Shown here: in pieces, positions 1 to 9,110 of the stretch | Position numbering within the stretch: position 1 is the first letter of the stretch | Layout: each line of letters starts with the position of its first letter | Assembly: GCF_011301715.1 (NCBI RefSeq) | Contig: NZ_CP049870.1 | Location: 2,232,001-2,296,000, forward strand | Source: Sphingomonas sp. HDW15A | GTDB lineage: Bacteria; Pseudomonadota; Alphaproteobacteria; Sphingomonadales; Sphingomonadaceae | Length of the DNA: 64,000 bases | Direction: 5' to 3' | Made by a program: the position numbers and the translations under genes | The notes under the pieces: model-generated | The model's input: the letters and a program-made list of their open reading frames with translations, nothing else | The model's database searches: none | Told to the model about the DNA's origin: nothing

Positions 1-200
1 GCGTTGATTCGCTGGATCCACAGGGCGCGGAAGCGCCGCTTCTTAACTTTGCGATCGCGATAGGCGTACTGCCCGGCCTTTTCGACGGCCTGGCGGGCGA
101 TTCGGATCGTGTTCTTGCGACGGCCGTAATAGCCCTTCGCGCTCTCCAGGATCCTCTTGTGCTTTGCGCGGGTGGTAACACCCCGTTTGACGCGTGCCAT
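1..200 (-). CDS. rplT: 50S ribosomal protein L20 (partial, runs off the left edge)
   Basis: Large-subunit ribosomal protein L20, which binds 23S rRNA early in assembly and in several bacteria represses its own operon. The visible 66 codons start [15 protein letters not shown] and include the YGRRKNT-x-RIARQ segment typical of L20. The family is about 117-120 residues, so roughly the last 50 lie outside the window. It follows rpmI on the same strand after a 15-base gap, the usual rpmI-rplT order; infC is not visible here. Confidence 0.95.
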   Translation of the reverse strand, partial: MARVKRGVTTRAKHKRILESAKGYYGRRKNTIRIARQAVEKAGQYAYRDRKVKKRRFRALWIQRIN

Positions 201-215
201 TGTTCAACCGCTCCT

Positions 216-419
216 TTACTTGAGGCCGTAGGGAGCCCAGCCCACGACGCGCGCCTTGTCGGCATCGCTGAGGACTTCGGTTCCACGGTTCTGGCGGATG
301 TACTTGGCATTGTGGCTGATCAGGCGGTGACGCTTGCCGGCGACGCCGTGCTTGATCTTGCCAGAAGCGGTCATCTTGAAGCGTTTCTTGACGCCGCTCT
401 TGGTCTTGAGCTTGGGCAT
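216..419 (-). CDS. rpmI: 50S ribosomal protein L35
   Basis: Small basic large-subunit ribosomal protein of 67 residues, the normal length for L35. It begins MPKLKTKSGVKKRFK and has the AGKRHRL...NRGTEVLSDAD pattern of the family. An AAGGAGA ribosome-binding site lies just before the ATG. It is the first gene of the visible rpmI-rplT unit. In many bacteria infC precedes rpmI; here the next upstream gene is prs on the same strand, so infC is either elsewhere or the order differs. Confidence 0.96.
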   Translation of the reverse strand: MPKLKTKSGVKKRFKMTASGKIKHGVAGKRHRLISHNAKYIRQNRGTEVLSDADKARVVGWAPYGLK

Positions 420-524
420 TTTCGTCTCCTTGTAGCCCGCAACGGGGCGACGTTATCGAACTGCCACGGCAGCCCTTACTGGCCGGGCCGTTCTGATTTC
501 CATGAATTTGGAAAGCGGCCGCGC

Positions 525-551
525 CTATAACAGAGAGCGAACGAAAGGCAA
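525..551 (-). promoter_or_regulatory. candidate promoter for rpmI-rplT
   Basis: On the minus strand a TTGCCT -35-like hexamer (546-551) is followed after 15 bases by TTATAG (525-530). It lies in the 133-base gap between prs and rpmI. The spacer is shorter than ideal, so this is tentative; it would give a leader of roughly 100 bases, room for L20-type autoregulation. Confidence 0.3.
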
Positions 552-552
552 G

Positions 553-1488
553 TCAGTCGAACAGGCTGGAGACGCTCGATTCGTCGGCAATCCGGTGGAT
601 CGCCTCGGCGAACAGCGGCGCGATGGAGAGCCGGCGGATCTTGCCTTTCGGGTCGTCCGGTTCGCCCGGGAAAATGCTGTCGGTCACGACCAACTCGCCG
701 AGCTCAGATCCCTGCACGCGCGCCGCCGCGCCGCCGGAAAGCACGCCGTGGCTGCAATAAGCGACGACATCGGTCGCGCCTTGCTGCTTGAGGGCCGCAG
801 CCGCGTTGCACAGCGTTCCCGCCGAATCGACGATATCATCGACCAGGATGCAGCAGCGCCCGGAAACGTCGCCGATGATGTTCATCACTTCGGATTCGCC
901 GGCCCGCTCGCGCCTCTTGTCGACGATCGCCAGCGGGGCGTTGTCGAGTCTCTTCGCCAGGCTTCGCGCGCGAACGACGCCGCCGACGTCCGGCGACACG
1001 ACCATCAGTTCCTTGTTCCCCAACCGCTCCTTGATGTCGGCGGCCATCACCGGCGCTGCCCAAAGGTTGTCGGTTGGAATATCGAAGAAGCCCTGGATCT
1101 GTCCGGCATGGAGATCCATGGTCAGTACCCGGTCAGCTCCCGCGGTGGTGATCAGGTTGGCGACCAGCTTGGCGGAGATAGGCGTTCGGGGACCGGGCTT
1201 TCTGTCCTGCCGGGCATAGCCGAAATACGGGATGACGGCGGTGATCCGCTTGGCAGAGGCGCGCCGAAGCGCGTCGGTGCAGATCAAAAGCTCCATCAGA
1301 TTGTCGTTGGTCGGGTAGCTGGTCGACTGGATGACGAAGACGTCCTCGCCGCGAACATTCTCATTGACCTCGACGAACACTTCCTCGTCGGCGAAGCGGC
1401 GGACGCTCGCTTCGGTAAGCGAAATCTGAAGATAGTCGGCGATCGCCTTGGCGAGCGGCAGGTTGGAGTTGCCGGCCAGCAATTTCAT
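553..1488 (-). CDS. prs: ribose-phosphate pyrophosphokinase (PRPP synthase)
   Basis: Makes 5-phosphoribosyl-1-pyrophosphate from ribose 5-phosphate and ATP, feeding purine, pyrimidine, histidine, tryptophan and NAD synthesis. At 311 residues from MKLLAGNSN it has the normal class I length. The metal/ATP motif [12 protein letters not shown] and the PRPP-binding loop [14 protein letters not shown] are both present. The open frame extends upstream, but the ATG at 1488 has an AAGGGG ribosome-binding site and matches the family N-terminus. It is transcribed divergently from nadE, which also needs PRPP-derived intermediates. Confidence 0.97.
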   Translation of the reverse strand: MKLLAGNSNLPLAKAIADYLQISLTEASVRRFADEEVFVEVNENVRGEDVFVIQSTSYPTNDNLMELLICTDALRRASAKRITAVIPYFGYARQDRKPGPRTPISAKLVANLITTAGADRVLTMDLHAGQIQGFFDIPTDNLWAAPVMAADIKERLGNKELMVVSPDVGGVVRARSLAKRLDNAPLAIVDKRRERAGESEVMNIIGDVSGRCCILVDDIVDSAGTLCNAAAALKQQGATDVVAYCSHGVLSGGAAARVQGSELGELVVTDSIFPGEPDDPKGKIRRLSIAPLFAEAIHRIADESSVSSLFD

Positions 1489-1568
1489 CGTCGTCCCCTT
1501 AGGCGGTTCGCGGCATCCTCTAGCGACGCATTGCGTTGGGCGGAAGGGCAGCCCTAAGGACAAATTGC

Positions 1569-3212
1569 ATGACCGACCGACTGACCATCGCCTTCGCCCA
1601 GCTCAACCAGCGGGTCGGCGACCTTGCGGGCAACGCGCAAGCAATGCTCGAATGGCGCGCCAAGGCCCAAGGCGCCGACCTCGTAGTGTTCCCAGAACTC
1701 CAGTTGACCGGCTATCCGCCGGAAGACCTTGTCCTGAAGCGCGAGTTTGTCCGCAGGACTATGGAACAGTCCGAGCGGCTCGTCGATTCGACGGCAGGAG
1801 GCGGCCCGGCGATCCTGTTCGGGTCGATCCATCATGAGGACGGTCTCGACTATAATGCGGTGTTGCTTGCGGAAGAGGGAAAGCTCGTTGCCCGGCGGCT
1901 GAAGCACGAATTGCCCAATTACGGCACGTTCGACGAGAAGAGGGTATTCGCCCATGGACCCCTCCCGGATCCTGTCGAATGGCGCGGCGTGAAGCTCGGC
2001 GTGCCGATCTGTGAGGACATCTGGCAGGAAGCGGTTCTCGCCCATCTGGCCAAGGCCGGTGCGGAGATCCTGCTGGTTCCCAACGGCAGCCCGTACGAGC
2101 TCTACAAGGACGACCTCCGCCAGCGCATGGTCATTCAACGCGTGATCGAGACCGGCCTTCCTCTCGCCTACCTCAATCGTGTTGGTGGGCAGGACGAATT
2201 GGTGTTCGACGGCTCCAGCTTCATCGTCAACGACGATGGCGAGATTCCGGTGCAGATGCCCGACTGGCAGGAAGCGCTGTGGCTGACCGAATGGGAGCGC
2301 AACGCTAATGGCTGGCACTGCGCGACGACCCGCCATCACAAGCTGAGCCCGTTTCCCGAAGATATCTACATGGCGATGGTCGTCGGCCTCCGCGACTATG
2401 TGACTCGAAACGACTTTCCTGGCGTGATCCTCGGCCTAAGCGGTGGGATCGACAGCGCACTGTCGGCCGCCGTCGCGGTCGATGCACTTGGCGCCGACAA
2501 AGTGTGGGGCGTGATGATGCCCAGCAAATACACGTCGGACGAAAGCCTTGAAGATGCAGCGGAAAATGCGCGGATGCTGCGCTGCCGCCATGACGTCATC
2601 CCCATTGTCCCGGGTGTCCAGGCGCTCGACGAAATGCTCGGTGACCCGCAGGGGCTGACGGCGGAGAATATCCAGTCGCGCCTTCGCATGGTGACCCTCA
2701 TGGCGCTCAGCAACACCCACAGGCAGATGCTGCTGACCACCGGCAACAAGAGCGAAATGAGCGTCGGCTACGCGACCCTTTACGGCGACATGGCTGGCGG
2801 CTACTCGGTCCTGAAGGACGCCTACAAGACCACGGTTTTCGCGCTATCCCGCTGGCGCAATGGAAACAAGCCTGTTGGCCTGCTCGGCCCCGATGGACCG
2901 GTCATGCCGCAACGTATCATCGACAAGCCGCCCTCTGCCGAACTTCGGCCGGGCCAGAAGGATGAGGACAGCCTTCCGCCTTACGACGTGCTCGACCGGG
3001 TACTCGAGGCGCTGGTCGAGAAGGAGCTGTCTGTCGCCGAAGCGGCAGAAGCGACGGGCGCCGACCCCGCACTCGTAGCGGACATCGAACGTAAGCTTCT
3101 CCGCGCCGAATATAAGCGCCGCCAGGCCCCGCCCGGGGTCAAGATCGGCACTCGCAACTTCGGCCGAGATCGCCGGTATCCGATCACCAACGCCTTCCAC
3201 ACTGGAAACTGA
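1569..3212 (+). CDS. nadE: glutamine-dependent NAD+ synthetase
   Basis: Converts nicotinic acid adenine dinucleotide to NAD+ using glutamine and ATP. The roughly 547-residue protein has an N-terminal nitrilase-type glutaminase domain ([14 protein letters not shown] near residue 50; catalytic Cys in VPICEDIW near 145) and a C-terminal synthetase domain with the pyrophosphatase P-loop LSGGIDSAL (near 290) and the [19 protein letters not shown] segment. The start [11 protein letters not shown] has AAGGA eight bases upstream; the open frame extends 11 codons further but that part looks non-coding. Monocistronic and divergent from prs. Confidence 0.96.
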   Translation: MTDRLTIAFAQLNQRVGDLAGNAQAMLEWRAKAQGADLVVFPELQLTGYPPEDLVLKREFVRRTMEQSERLVDSTAGGGPAILFGSIHHEDGLDYNAVLLAEEGKLVARRLKHELPNYGTFDEKRVFAHGPLPDPVEWRGVKLGVPICEDIWQEAVLAHLAKAGAEILLVPNGSPYELYKDDLRQRMVIQRVIETGLPLAYLNRVGGQDELVFDGSSFIVNDDGEIPVQMPDWQEALWLTEWERNANGWHCATTRHHKLSPFPEDIYMAMVVGLRDYVTRNDFPGVILGLSGGIDSALSAAVAVDALGADKVWGVMMPSKYTSDESLEDAAENARMLRCRHDVIPIVPGVQALDEMLGDPQGLTAENIQSRLRMVTLMALSNTHRQMLLTTGNKSEMSVGYATLYGDMAGGYSVLKDAYKTTVFALSRWRNGNKPVGLLGPDGPVMPQRIIDKPPSAELRPGQKDEDSLPPYDVLDRVLEALVEKELSVAEAAEATGADPALVADIERKLLRAEYKRRQAPPGVKIGTRNFGRDRRYPITNAFHTGN

Positions 3213-3275
3213 CAGCCGATTTGCTTTTCGCCCCCAGTGGACAGATAGCAGCACCATTATTTCGGAAACGTCACG

Positions 3276-4004
3276 ATGGGGTGGGGCATGTTCCACGCGG
3301 TGCGTCTGTGGTGGAGCGGTGGTCGCGGTAAGGTCACCTTCCGTCTGTTCCTGTTCGAATTCATCGTGGTCGTGGCCGGCGTTCTGACGGCACAGTCGCT
3401 CGCCAACTGGGTCAGCGCCCGCCACGAAGACCGCGCGATCCGGGAGGAGAACGAGCGCGTCCGTTACGAGATCGGGCGCGCTCGACAGGTGGCCCGAATC
3501 TGGATGAAAGCCGCGCCTTGCCTGCTTGAGCGCGTGGATACCGTTATCCGGAGATCCTCGTCGGCCGGAGTGCTGGACGACGGCCAGTCCGCGACGCCCT
3601 TGTTCATTGGCTATACGGTGGAGCCGCTGAAAGAGGACATGCGCCGCGCCTTCGGGGAGCGTTTCGGCGTTGCGCAGGTAGATAACTACGCCCTCGTTTC
3701 CACGACGGCTCAATCGATCGGAGATTCGTTCAACCTGGTCCGCCTCGGCTGGGACCGTTTCGCGCTCATGGATTCGTCGCTCGGGCCCGTGACCCAGGCA
3801 GATCGCGCGACAGTCAAGGATGCCGCAATCCAGGTCCGCGCGCATCTTCAAAGGATCAAGTATCGCGTCGGATGGATCGAGAGCACCGCGGAACGGCTCG
3901 GCATTCCGGCGCAAACATCGAATGCGAACATGGGCTCGGCCCAGCCCGTCGCGGATTGCGACCAAATCTGGCGATCCGGGCGTGTCTGGCAAGAGGGCTC
4001 CTAA
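3276..4004 (+). CDS. membrane-anchored protein of unknown function (DUF6090-like)
   Basis: I do not recognise a specific function. The 242-residue protein has one N-terminal transmembrane segment (about residues 23-45, FLFEFIVVVAGVLTAQSLANW) followed by a charged helical region and a soluble part. It resembles the protein at 40615-41388 in layout: short cytoplasmic start, one helix ending in (S/Q)xxNW, then charged helices, suggesting paralogy. After the TAA, a shifted frame (4005-4066) encodes a hydrophobic stretch SVLATMSLAIMIYAGLHALV before TAG. Given the indel pattern in this window, the real protein may continue into that segment and end with a second membrane helix. Confidence 0.6.
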   Translation: MGWGMFHAVRLWWSGGRGKVTFRLFLFEFIVVVAGVLTAQSLANWVSARHEDRAIREENERVRYEIGRARQVARIWMKAAPCLLERVDTVIRRSSSAGVLDDGQSATPLFIGYTVEPLKEDMRRAFGERFGVAQVDNYALVSTTAQSIGDSFNLVRLGWDRFALMDSSLGPVTQADRATVKDAAIQVRAHLQRIKYRVGWIESTAERLGIPAQTSNANMGSAQPVADCDQIWRSGRVWQEGS

Positions 4005-4087
4005 GCGTGCTTGCGACGATGTCGTTGGCGATCATGATTTATGCCGGCCTTCACGCACTAGTTTAGGCTCGCTAAGGCAACGGCCAT

Positions 4088-5410
4088 ATGGCCGCCATTA
4101 CCCGCTTCGCGCCGTCTCCGACCGGCAAGCTTCACGTCGGCAACATCCGAACGGCGCTTCATAATTATTTGCTCGCCGCCAAGCATGGCGGGAAATTCCT
4201 GCTGCGGATCGACGACACCGATCTCGAACGGTCGAATGAAGAGCATGTCGCGTCGATCGTCGCCGATCTCGACTGGCTCGGGCTTATCCCCAATGCGGTC
4301 TATCGCCAGTCGGAACGGTTCGACCTTTATGAGCGCGAATTCGAGAAGCTGAAGGCCGCGGGCAGGGTCTACGCCTGCTACGAAACACCGGAAGAACTGG
4401 ATCTACGCCGCAAGGTCCTGCTCGGCCGCGGATTGCCGCCGGTCTACGAACGGAAGCCCGAAGGCCATCCGGTGCCGGAAGGCGTCGCACCGCACTGGCG
4501 GTTCAAGCTCGACCACGATGCCATCATCGAATGGACAGACCTTGTTCGGGGGCCGCAGCATTTCGATCCCAAATTGATCAGCGATCCGGTCATCCGCCGC
4601 GCCGACGAAAGCTGGCTCTACCTACTCCCGAGCGTCATTGACGATATCGACCTCAAGATCACTCATGTCCTGCGCGGCGAGGACCATGTCACTAACAGCG
4701 CCATCCAGGTACAGATGTTTCTGGCGCTTGGCGCGGAGCATCCTGTTTTTGCCCATGCCGCCTTGTTGGTCGCCCCCGAAGGCAAGCTGTCGAAGCGGCT
4801 GGGCTCCAGCGGTGTGGAAGAGTTGCGAGCGGCGGGGATCGAACCGATGGCCATCAACAGCCTGCTCGCTCGCCTGGGCACGTCGCAGCCGGTCGAGGCA
4901 AAAGCGACCCTTGGCGAGCTTGCGCTCGGGTTCGACCTTTCCACCTTCGGCCGCGCACCGGCCCATTTCGACCCGGCGGACGTGGAGCAGGTTAACCGCA
5001 AGCTTCTCCACCACCTCGATTACAGCGCCGTTGCCGATCGCCTCCCCGAAGGCGTCGGGGAGGCGGAATGGGCGCTTCTCGCTGGCAACATCGATCATCT
5101 CGGTGAGCTCGATGGCTGGCTGACAGTGCTCGATGGGGACGTAGTCGTACCGCCACTTGAAGATGATGATCGCGCATTTCTCGCCCAGGCGGCCGATGCT
5201 GCGGAAGCCGTCGACTGGTCTGGCGAAGTCTGGACCGAGCTCGCCGCTGCGCTGAAGGATAGTACCGGCCGCAAGGGCAAGGCCCTGTTCCGGCCGCTTC
5301 GGCTTGCTCTGACGGGGCGCGAATCCGGGCCGGAGATGGCGCCGATGCTCGCTCGCATCGGGCGTGAGCGAAGTATTCGCCGTTTGCGCGCCGCAGCCGG
5401 CCGAGGCTAG
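4088..5410 (+). CDS. gltX: glutamyl-tRNA synthetase
   Basis: Class Ic aminoacyl-tRNA synthetase charging tRNA-Glu (or tRNA-Gln for later amidation). The protein is 440 residues. It starts MAAITRFAPSPTGKLHVGN, where HVGN is the HIGH-type motif, and carries the KLSKR form of KMSKS near residue 235. It has the FLLRIDDTDLERS segment of the family. Alphaproteobacteria commonly carry two GluRS paralogues; the HVGN motif and modest length fit the second type, but this cannot be settled here. Followed at 22 bases by a small membrane protein and the riboflavin genes. Confidence 0.94.
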   Translation: MAAITRFAPSPTGKLHVGNIRTALHNYLLAAKHGGKFLLRIDDTDLERSNEEHVASIVADLDWLGLIPNAVYRQSERFDLYEREFEKLKAAGRVYACYETPEELDLRRKVLLGRGLPPVYERKPEGHPVPEGVAPHWRFKLDHDAIIEWTDLVRGPQHFDPKLISDPVIRRADESWLYLLPSVIDDIDLKITHVLRGEDHVTNSAIQVQMFLALGAEHPVFAHAALLVAPEGKLSKRLGSSGVEELRAAGIEPMAINSLLARLGTSQPVEAKATLGELALGFDLSTFGRAPAHFDPADVEQVNRKLLHHLDYSAVADRLPEGVGEAEWALLAGNIDHLGELDGWLTVLDGDVVVPPLEDDDRAFLAQAADAAEAVDWSGEVWTELAAALKDSTGRKGKALFRPLRLALTGRESGPEMAPMLARIGRERSIRRLRAAAGRG

Positions 5411-5431
5411 CGAAGCGCCTCCCCGGTCCCT

Positions 5432-5767
5432 ATGTTCGCGGCGATGCCCGTTCTCCCACCGATTCACGGCCCGCGAGCCGCATTCGGCGACCTGGCCGCA
5501 TTCCTCCGGCAGCGCAGCCGCGAGCAGGTGATCGGCGCGACCCTCGCGGTCCTCATCACGATCATCATCCTCATCCTGTTTTTCGTCGATTCGAAGATCA
5601 ACACCGCTCCGCCAGCCAAGATGGTCGTGGTCGAGCTATACGATTCTAATCGTACCGACGCGGAGATCATTTCCGATCAAAAGCGCGACCAGGCCGAGCT
5701 CGAACGCCGCAAGGCCGAGAGCCGCCGTCAGTTCCAGGAAATCCAGAATCAGCTCGGAATGGAGTGA
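5432..5767 (+). CDS. small single-pass membrane protein of unknown function
   Basis: A 111-residue protein (or 107 from the second ATG at 5444) with one strong transmembrane helix at about residues 36-52 (ATLAVLITIIILILFFV). A periplasmic tail follows that is rich in Asp, Glu, Lys and Arg and likely forms a helix (QKRDQAELERRKAESRRQFQEIQ). It is wedged between gltX and ribD, seven bases from ribD, so it is probably co-transcribed with one or both. No family assigned. Confidence 0.7.
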   Translation: MFAAMPVLPPIHGPRAAFGDLAAFLRQRSREQVIGATLAVLITIIILILFFVDSKINTAPPAKMVVVELYDSNRTDAEIISDQKRDQAELERRKAESRRQFQEIQNQLGME

Positions 5768-5774
5768 TCCGGCA

Positions 5775-6737
5775 ATGATCGCCGAAGCCATCGCGCTCGG
5801 CGAAGCGGCGCGCGGCTCGACTGCGCCCAATCCGAACGTCGGCTGTATCGTCGTCGCAGACGGCGTGATCGTCGGGCGCGGAGCCACGGCGCCCGGTGGC
5901 CGCCCGCATGCAGAGGCCGTTGCTCTTGCAGAAGCCGGCGACAAGGCGCGCGGGGCCACGCTGTATGTCACTCTTGAGCCGTGCGCCCACCTCAGCGAAC
6001 GGGGCCCGGCGTGCGTAGACCTCATCGTTTCGTCGGGCATAGCGCGGGTCGTCGCCTCGCTCGAAGACCCCGATCTGCGCACGGCCGGTCGGGGCTTCGG
6101 TCGCCTTCGCGAGGCCGGAATTCATGTATCGGTCGGCGAGGGCGCGGTCGATGCCCGCGCGAGCATGGCCGGTTACCTAACCCGCCTTCGCCTCGGCAGG
6201 CCGCGCGTAACGCTAAAGCTGGCGCTGTCGATTGACGGCAAGATCGCGCTCCCGTCCGGCGAATCGAAGTGGATCACCGGCGAGGATGCTCGCGCCCATG
6301 TTCATCTCGAACGCGCGCACAGCGACATGATCCTCGTAGGCCGCGGCACCTATCTCGCCGACAGGCCAAGCCTGGACGTTCGCCTCCCGGGCCTCGAGGA
6401 ACGCTCTCCGCGACGCGCGTTGCTGACCGGCGGCGACGCGGTCGAAGGCTGGGAAATCCTTAGATCTCCGCAAGATGTCTTCAGACTTCATGACGTCAAC
6501 GACCTTCTGGTCGAAGGCGGATCGGCGACTGCGACGGCATTCCTGGCCGCCGATCTCGTCGACCGGATCCTCATCTACCGCGCACCGATCATCGTCGGCG
6601 AAGGAAAGTCGAGCTTCGGCTATGTCGGGCTCGATGCCATCGCCGACGCCCACGGACGCTGGGAACCGCGCGACGGCCGCACGCTTGGAATTGACCGGCT
6701 CGAAGTTTACGAGCGGGTCGCGGAGGAAGAGGGCTGA
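5775..6737 (+). CDS. ribD: bifunctional pyrimidine deaminase/reductase RibD
   Basis: Second and third steps of riboflavin synthesis: deamination of the diaminopyrimidine made by GTP cyclohydrolase II, then side-chain reduction. The N-terminal deaminase domain shows zinc ligands HAEAVAL (near residue 44) and the PCAHLSERGPAC motif (near 72-83). The reductase domain starts near residue 145 (RPRVTLKLALSIDGKIAL). At 320 residues it is on the short side for RibD but both domains look complete. Its TGA overlaps the ATG of ribE (ATGA), indicating translational coupling. Confidence 0.95.
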   Translation: MIAEAIALGEAARGSTAPNPNVGCIVVADGVIVGRGATAPGGRPHAEAVALAEAGDKARGATLYVTLEPCAHLSERGPACVDLIVSSGIARVVASLEDPDLRTAGRGFGRLREAGIHVSVGEGAVDARASMAGYLTRLRLGRPRVTLKLALSIDGKIALPSGESKWITGEDARAHVHLERAHSDMILVGRGTYLADRPSLDVRLPGLEERSPRRALLTGGDAVEGWEILRSPQDVFRLHDVNDLLVEGGSATATAFLAADLVDRILIYRAPIIVGEGKSSFGYVGLDAIADAHGRWEPRDGRTLGIDRLEVYERVAEEEG

Positions 6738-7354
6738 TGTTCACGGGTATCGTCACGGAAGTCGGCAACGTTCGCGAGGCGCGCGAGGATGGGGATCTGC
6801 GGCTGACGGTCGCAACCGCTGCCGACCTGTCGGACGTGGATCTCGGCGCTTCCATCGCCTGCTCCGGCGTGTGCCTGACGGTAGTCGGCAAGGGCGATGA
6901 CTGGTTTTCGGTCGATGTCAGCAACGCCACGCGCGACAAGACCGTGCCGGATCATTGGCAAGCCGGCGCCAGCCTCAACCTGGAGCGCGCGCTGAGGCTG
7001 GGCGACGAGCTTGGCGGGCATTTCGTCACCGGTCACGTCGACGGAGTTGCGGAAGTCATCGCAATTCGTCCCGAGGGCGGCTCGATGGAGGTCGAATTCG
7101 CGGCCGAACGGCGCCTTGGCAAGTTCATTGCCTGCAAGGGGTCAATCACGATCGACGGCGTTTCGCTGACCGTCAACGAGGTAAGCGATAACCTGGGGGA
7201 TGGCACGACCCGTTTCACGGCCAACATTATCCCTCACACCGCCGATCACACTACCCTGGGGTCCTTGGCGCCGAACCATCGCGTCAATTTAGAGATCGAC
7301 GTCCTTGCGCGTTACCTCCAGCGCCTAGAAGATTCCCGCCGCGAATGTGATTGA
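6737..7354 (+). CDS. ribE: riboflavin synthase alpha subunit
   Basis: Dismutates two 6,7-dimethyl-8-ribityllumazine molecules into riboflavin and the pyrimidine intermediate. The 205-residue protein shows the internal duplication of the family: MFTGIVTEVG at the start, with SIACSGVCLTV in the first half matched by SITIDGVSLTVNEV in the second, and GHVDG near residue 100. It is translationally coupled to ribD. The last codons overlap the first half-site of the operator-like array in front of ribBX. Confidence 0.96.
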   Translation: MFTGIVTEVGNVREAREDGDLRLTVATAADLSDVDLGASIACSGVCLTVVGKGDDWFSVDVSNATRDKTVPDHWQAGASLNLERALRLGDELGGHFVTGHVDGVAEVIAIRPEGGSMEVEFAAERRLGKFIACKGSITIDGVSLTVNEVSDNLGDGTTRFTANIIPHTADHTTLGSLAPNHRVNLEIDVLARYLQRLEDSRRECD

Positions 7355-7385
7355 TCTCTCTGGAGTATCACATTTTGATGTGATA
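7345..7385. promoter_or_regulatory. three-half-site operator-like array upstream of ribBX
   Basis: Three copies of ATGTGAT occur in 41 bases: direct at 7345-7351 (inside the ribE stop region), inverted at 7367-7373 (ATCACAT) and direct at 7378-7384. The last two form a perfect 20-base palindrome, TATCACAT-TTTG-ATGTGATA (7366-7385). The array ends 13 bases before the ribBX ATG, and no clear Shine-Dalgarno sequence separates them. The downstream protein begins with a helix-turn-helix domain, so an autoregulatory operator is a reasonable inference. A hairpin acting on translation is an alternative. Confidence 0.6.
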
Positions 7386-7398
7386 ACGGCCCCGCAAT

Positions 7399-8685
7399 AT
7401 GTCTACTGATCTCATCGAGCGGCTCGAGGCCGTCATCGCCACGGGTGAAATCAGCAGGTCCGGACTCGCGCGGGCCGCCGGCCTTCACCCCAACAGCCTT
7501 CGCAAACTTGGGCATGGCGACTGGAACCCGACCGCGGACACGCTCTTAAAGCTGGAAAAGCTTCTTCAGCGCGGCACAACGGACGTCCTTGTCGGCCCTG
7601 AGCGGATTATCGATGAGGCGCGCAACGGGCGGATGTTCATATTGGTCGACGATGATGACCGCGAGAACGAGGGCGACCTTGTCATCCCGGCGCAAATGGC
7701 CACGCCCGACGCGATCAACTTCATGGCCCGCCACGGCCGCGGCCTGATCTGCCTCGCTTTGACCAAGGAGCGGGCGGATGTCCTCGGCCTCCAGCCGATG
7801 GCCCGGACCAATGAAACGCGCCTTGAAACTGCCTTCACCGTTTCAATTGAGGCACGAGAGGGGGTGACGACCGGCATTTCGGCTGCGGACCGTGCGCGGA
7901 CCATCGCCGTCGCCATCGATTCCGCCAACGGGCCGGACTCGATCTGTTCGCCGGGCCACGTCTTCCCGCTCGTCGCCCGTCCCGGCGGGGTCCTCGTCCG
8001 CGCCGGCCATACCGAGGCAGCGGTCGACGTGTCGCGCCTCGCCGGTCTCAATCCATCCGGAGTGATCTGCGAGATCATGAGCGAAGATGGCACGATGGCG
8101 CGGCTCGACGGGCTGATGGAATTCGCGCGCCATCACGGTCTCAAGATCGGCACGATCCGCGATCTCATCGCCTATCGCCTGAAAAAGGATCACATGGTCG
8201 AGCGCGTGTCGGAAACGGCTTTCACCAGCCGCAGCGGCAGGCCGTGGACCGCGCAAGTGTTCCGCGACAAGGCTAGCGGCGAAGAGCAGCTCGCGCTCGT
8301 CCATGGCGCAGTTCATCCCGAGGAGCCGACTCTCGTCCGAATGCATTCGATCGACCTGTTCGCCGACCTGCTTGGCGAGCAAGGGGCCCGCTCGGGCCTG
8401 CTCGACGGGGCGATGGCGATGATCGAGGCGGAGGGCTCGGGCGTGGTCGTCGCGCTTCACGCCGCCGCGCCGGGATCGCTGAGCCGGGCGACCGACCTTC
8501 GTTCGGGAAAGCCCTCGCCTTCCTCGCCCGAACTCCGCGGCTATGGCATCGGCGCCCAGATTCTCGCCGCCCTTGGAATCCACGACATGGTCCTGCTCAG
8601 CAACACCCGCCACTCGCCAGTCGGGCTCAGCGCCTACGGCCTCGCCATCGTCGAGGAACGCCCGATCCAGATGTCGGCGGACTGA
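7399..8685 (+). CDS. ribB: HTH-RibB-RibX fusion: 3,4-dihydroxy-2-butanone 4-phosphate synthase with degenerate GTP cyclohydrolase II domain
   Basis: Three parts in 428 residues. Residues 1-57 form an XRE/lambda-repressor-like helix-turn-helix ([19 protein letters not shown], then a conserved-looking [14 protein letters not shown]). Residues about 67-270 are RibB, which converts ribulose 5-phosphate to dihydroxybutanone phosphate; acidic motif [10 protein letters not shown] (84-93) and GHTEAAVD (203-210) are intact. Residues about 275-428 align with RibA, but the segment [16 protein letters not shown] (314-329) lacks all three zinc cysteines of GTP cyclohydrolase II, so this is the inactive RibX type known from RibBX proteins. 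GTP cyclohydrolase II must then be encoded elsewhere. Ends two bases before ribH. The N-terminal HTH is unusual and suggests autoregulation. Confidence 0.9.
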   Translation: MSTDLIERLEAVIATGEISRSGLARAAGLHPNSLRKLGHGDWNPTADTLLKLEKLLQRGTTDVLVGPERIIDEARNGRMFILVDDDDRENEGDLVIPAQMATPDAINFMARHGRGLICLALTKERADVLGLQPMARTNETRLETAFTVSIEAREGVTTGISAADRARTIAVAIDSANGPDSICSPGHVFPLVARPGGVLVRAGHTEAAVDVSRLAGLNPSGVICEIMSEDGTMARLDGLMEFARHHGLKIGTIRDLIAYRLKKDHMVERVSETAFTSRSGRPWTAQVFRDKASGEEQLALVHGAVHPEEPTLVRMHSIDLFADLLGEQGARSGLLDGAMAMIEAEGSGVVVALHAAAPGSLSRATDLRSGKPSPSSPELRGYGIGAQILAALGIHDMVLLSNTRHSPVGLSAYGLAIVEERPIQMSAD

Positions 8686-8687
8686 CG

Positions 8688-9107
8688 ATGGCTCGTGTCC
8701 TGATCGTCGAAGCGCGCTTTTACGCCCACCTGAACGACATGCTGCTGGAGGGGGCTCGGGCAGCGCTCGACGCGGCAGGGCATAGCCACGAAACCCTTAC
8801 GGTACCCGGCGCGCTCGAGGTACCTGGCGCAATCGCACTCGCAGCGGAAAGCGACCGGTACGATGCGTTCGTCGGGCTTGGCGTCGTCATTCGGGGCGAG
8901 ACGTGGCATTTCGAGATCGTCGCCGGCGAGAGCGCACGAGGAATCATGGCGTTGACCATGGACGGCCTTCCAGTCGGCAACGGCATCCTTACGGTCGAAA
9001 ACGAGCAGCAGGCGATCGCCCGCGCCGATCCCACGCAGGGCAACAAGGGCGCCGGCGCCGCCGAGGCCGCGCTCGCATTGCTTGAGATCAGGAACCGTTT
9101 TGGCTGA
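8688..9107 (+). CDS. ribH: 6,7-dimethyl-8-ribityllumazine synthase
   Basis: Condenses the RibB product with the RibD product to make lumazine, the substrate of ribE. At 139 residues it is slightly short but typical of alphaproteobacterial forms. Key features are [14 protein letters not shown] (substrate loop, near 40), the catalytic-His region GETWHFEIV (near residue 72; the more common form is TxHFEYV) and [13 protein letters not shown]. Two bases after ribBX, so co-transcribed. nusB, which often follows ribH, is absent; the next gene is convergent. Confidence 0.95.
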   Translation: MARVLIVEARFYAHLNDMLLEGARAALDAAGHSHETLTVPGALEVPGAIALAAESDRYDAFVGLGVVIRGETWHFEIVAGESARGIMALTMDGLPVGNGILTVENEQQAIARADPTQGNKGAGAAEAALALLEIRNRFG

Positions 9108-9110
9108 CGC

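Noticed and set aside
502..1557. Long open frame opposite prs (351 codons)
   Set aside because: Antisense to a clear prs gene; the composition is that of a GC-rich shadow frame and no family is recognisable.
3872..4066. Separate 64-codon gene overlapping the end of the protein at 3276
   Set aside because: No ribosome-binding site and mostly antihomologous frame; more likely a shifted C-terminus of the preceding protein.
5600..8700. FMN riboswitch in front of ribD or ribBX
   Set aside because: Searched by eye for the conserved core before both genes; nothing convincing. The gap before ribD is only seven bases.
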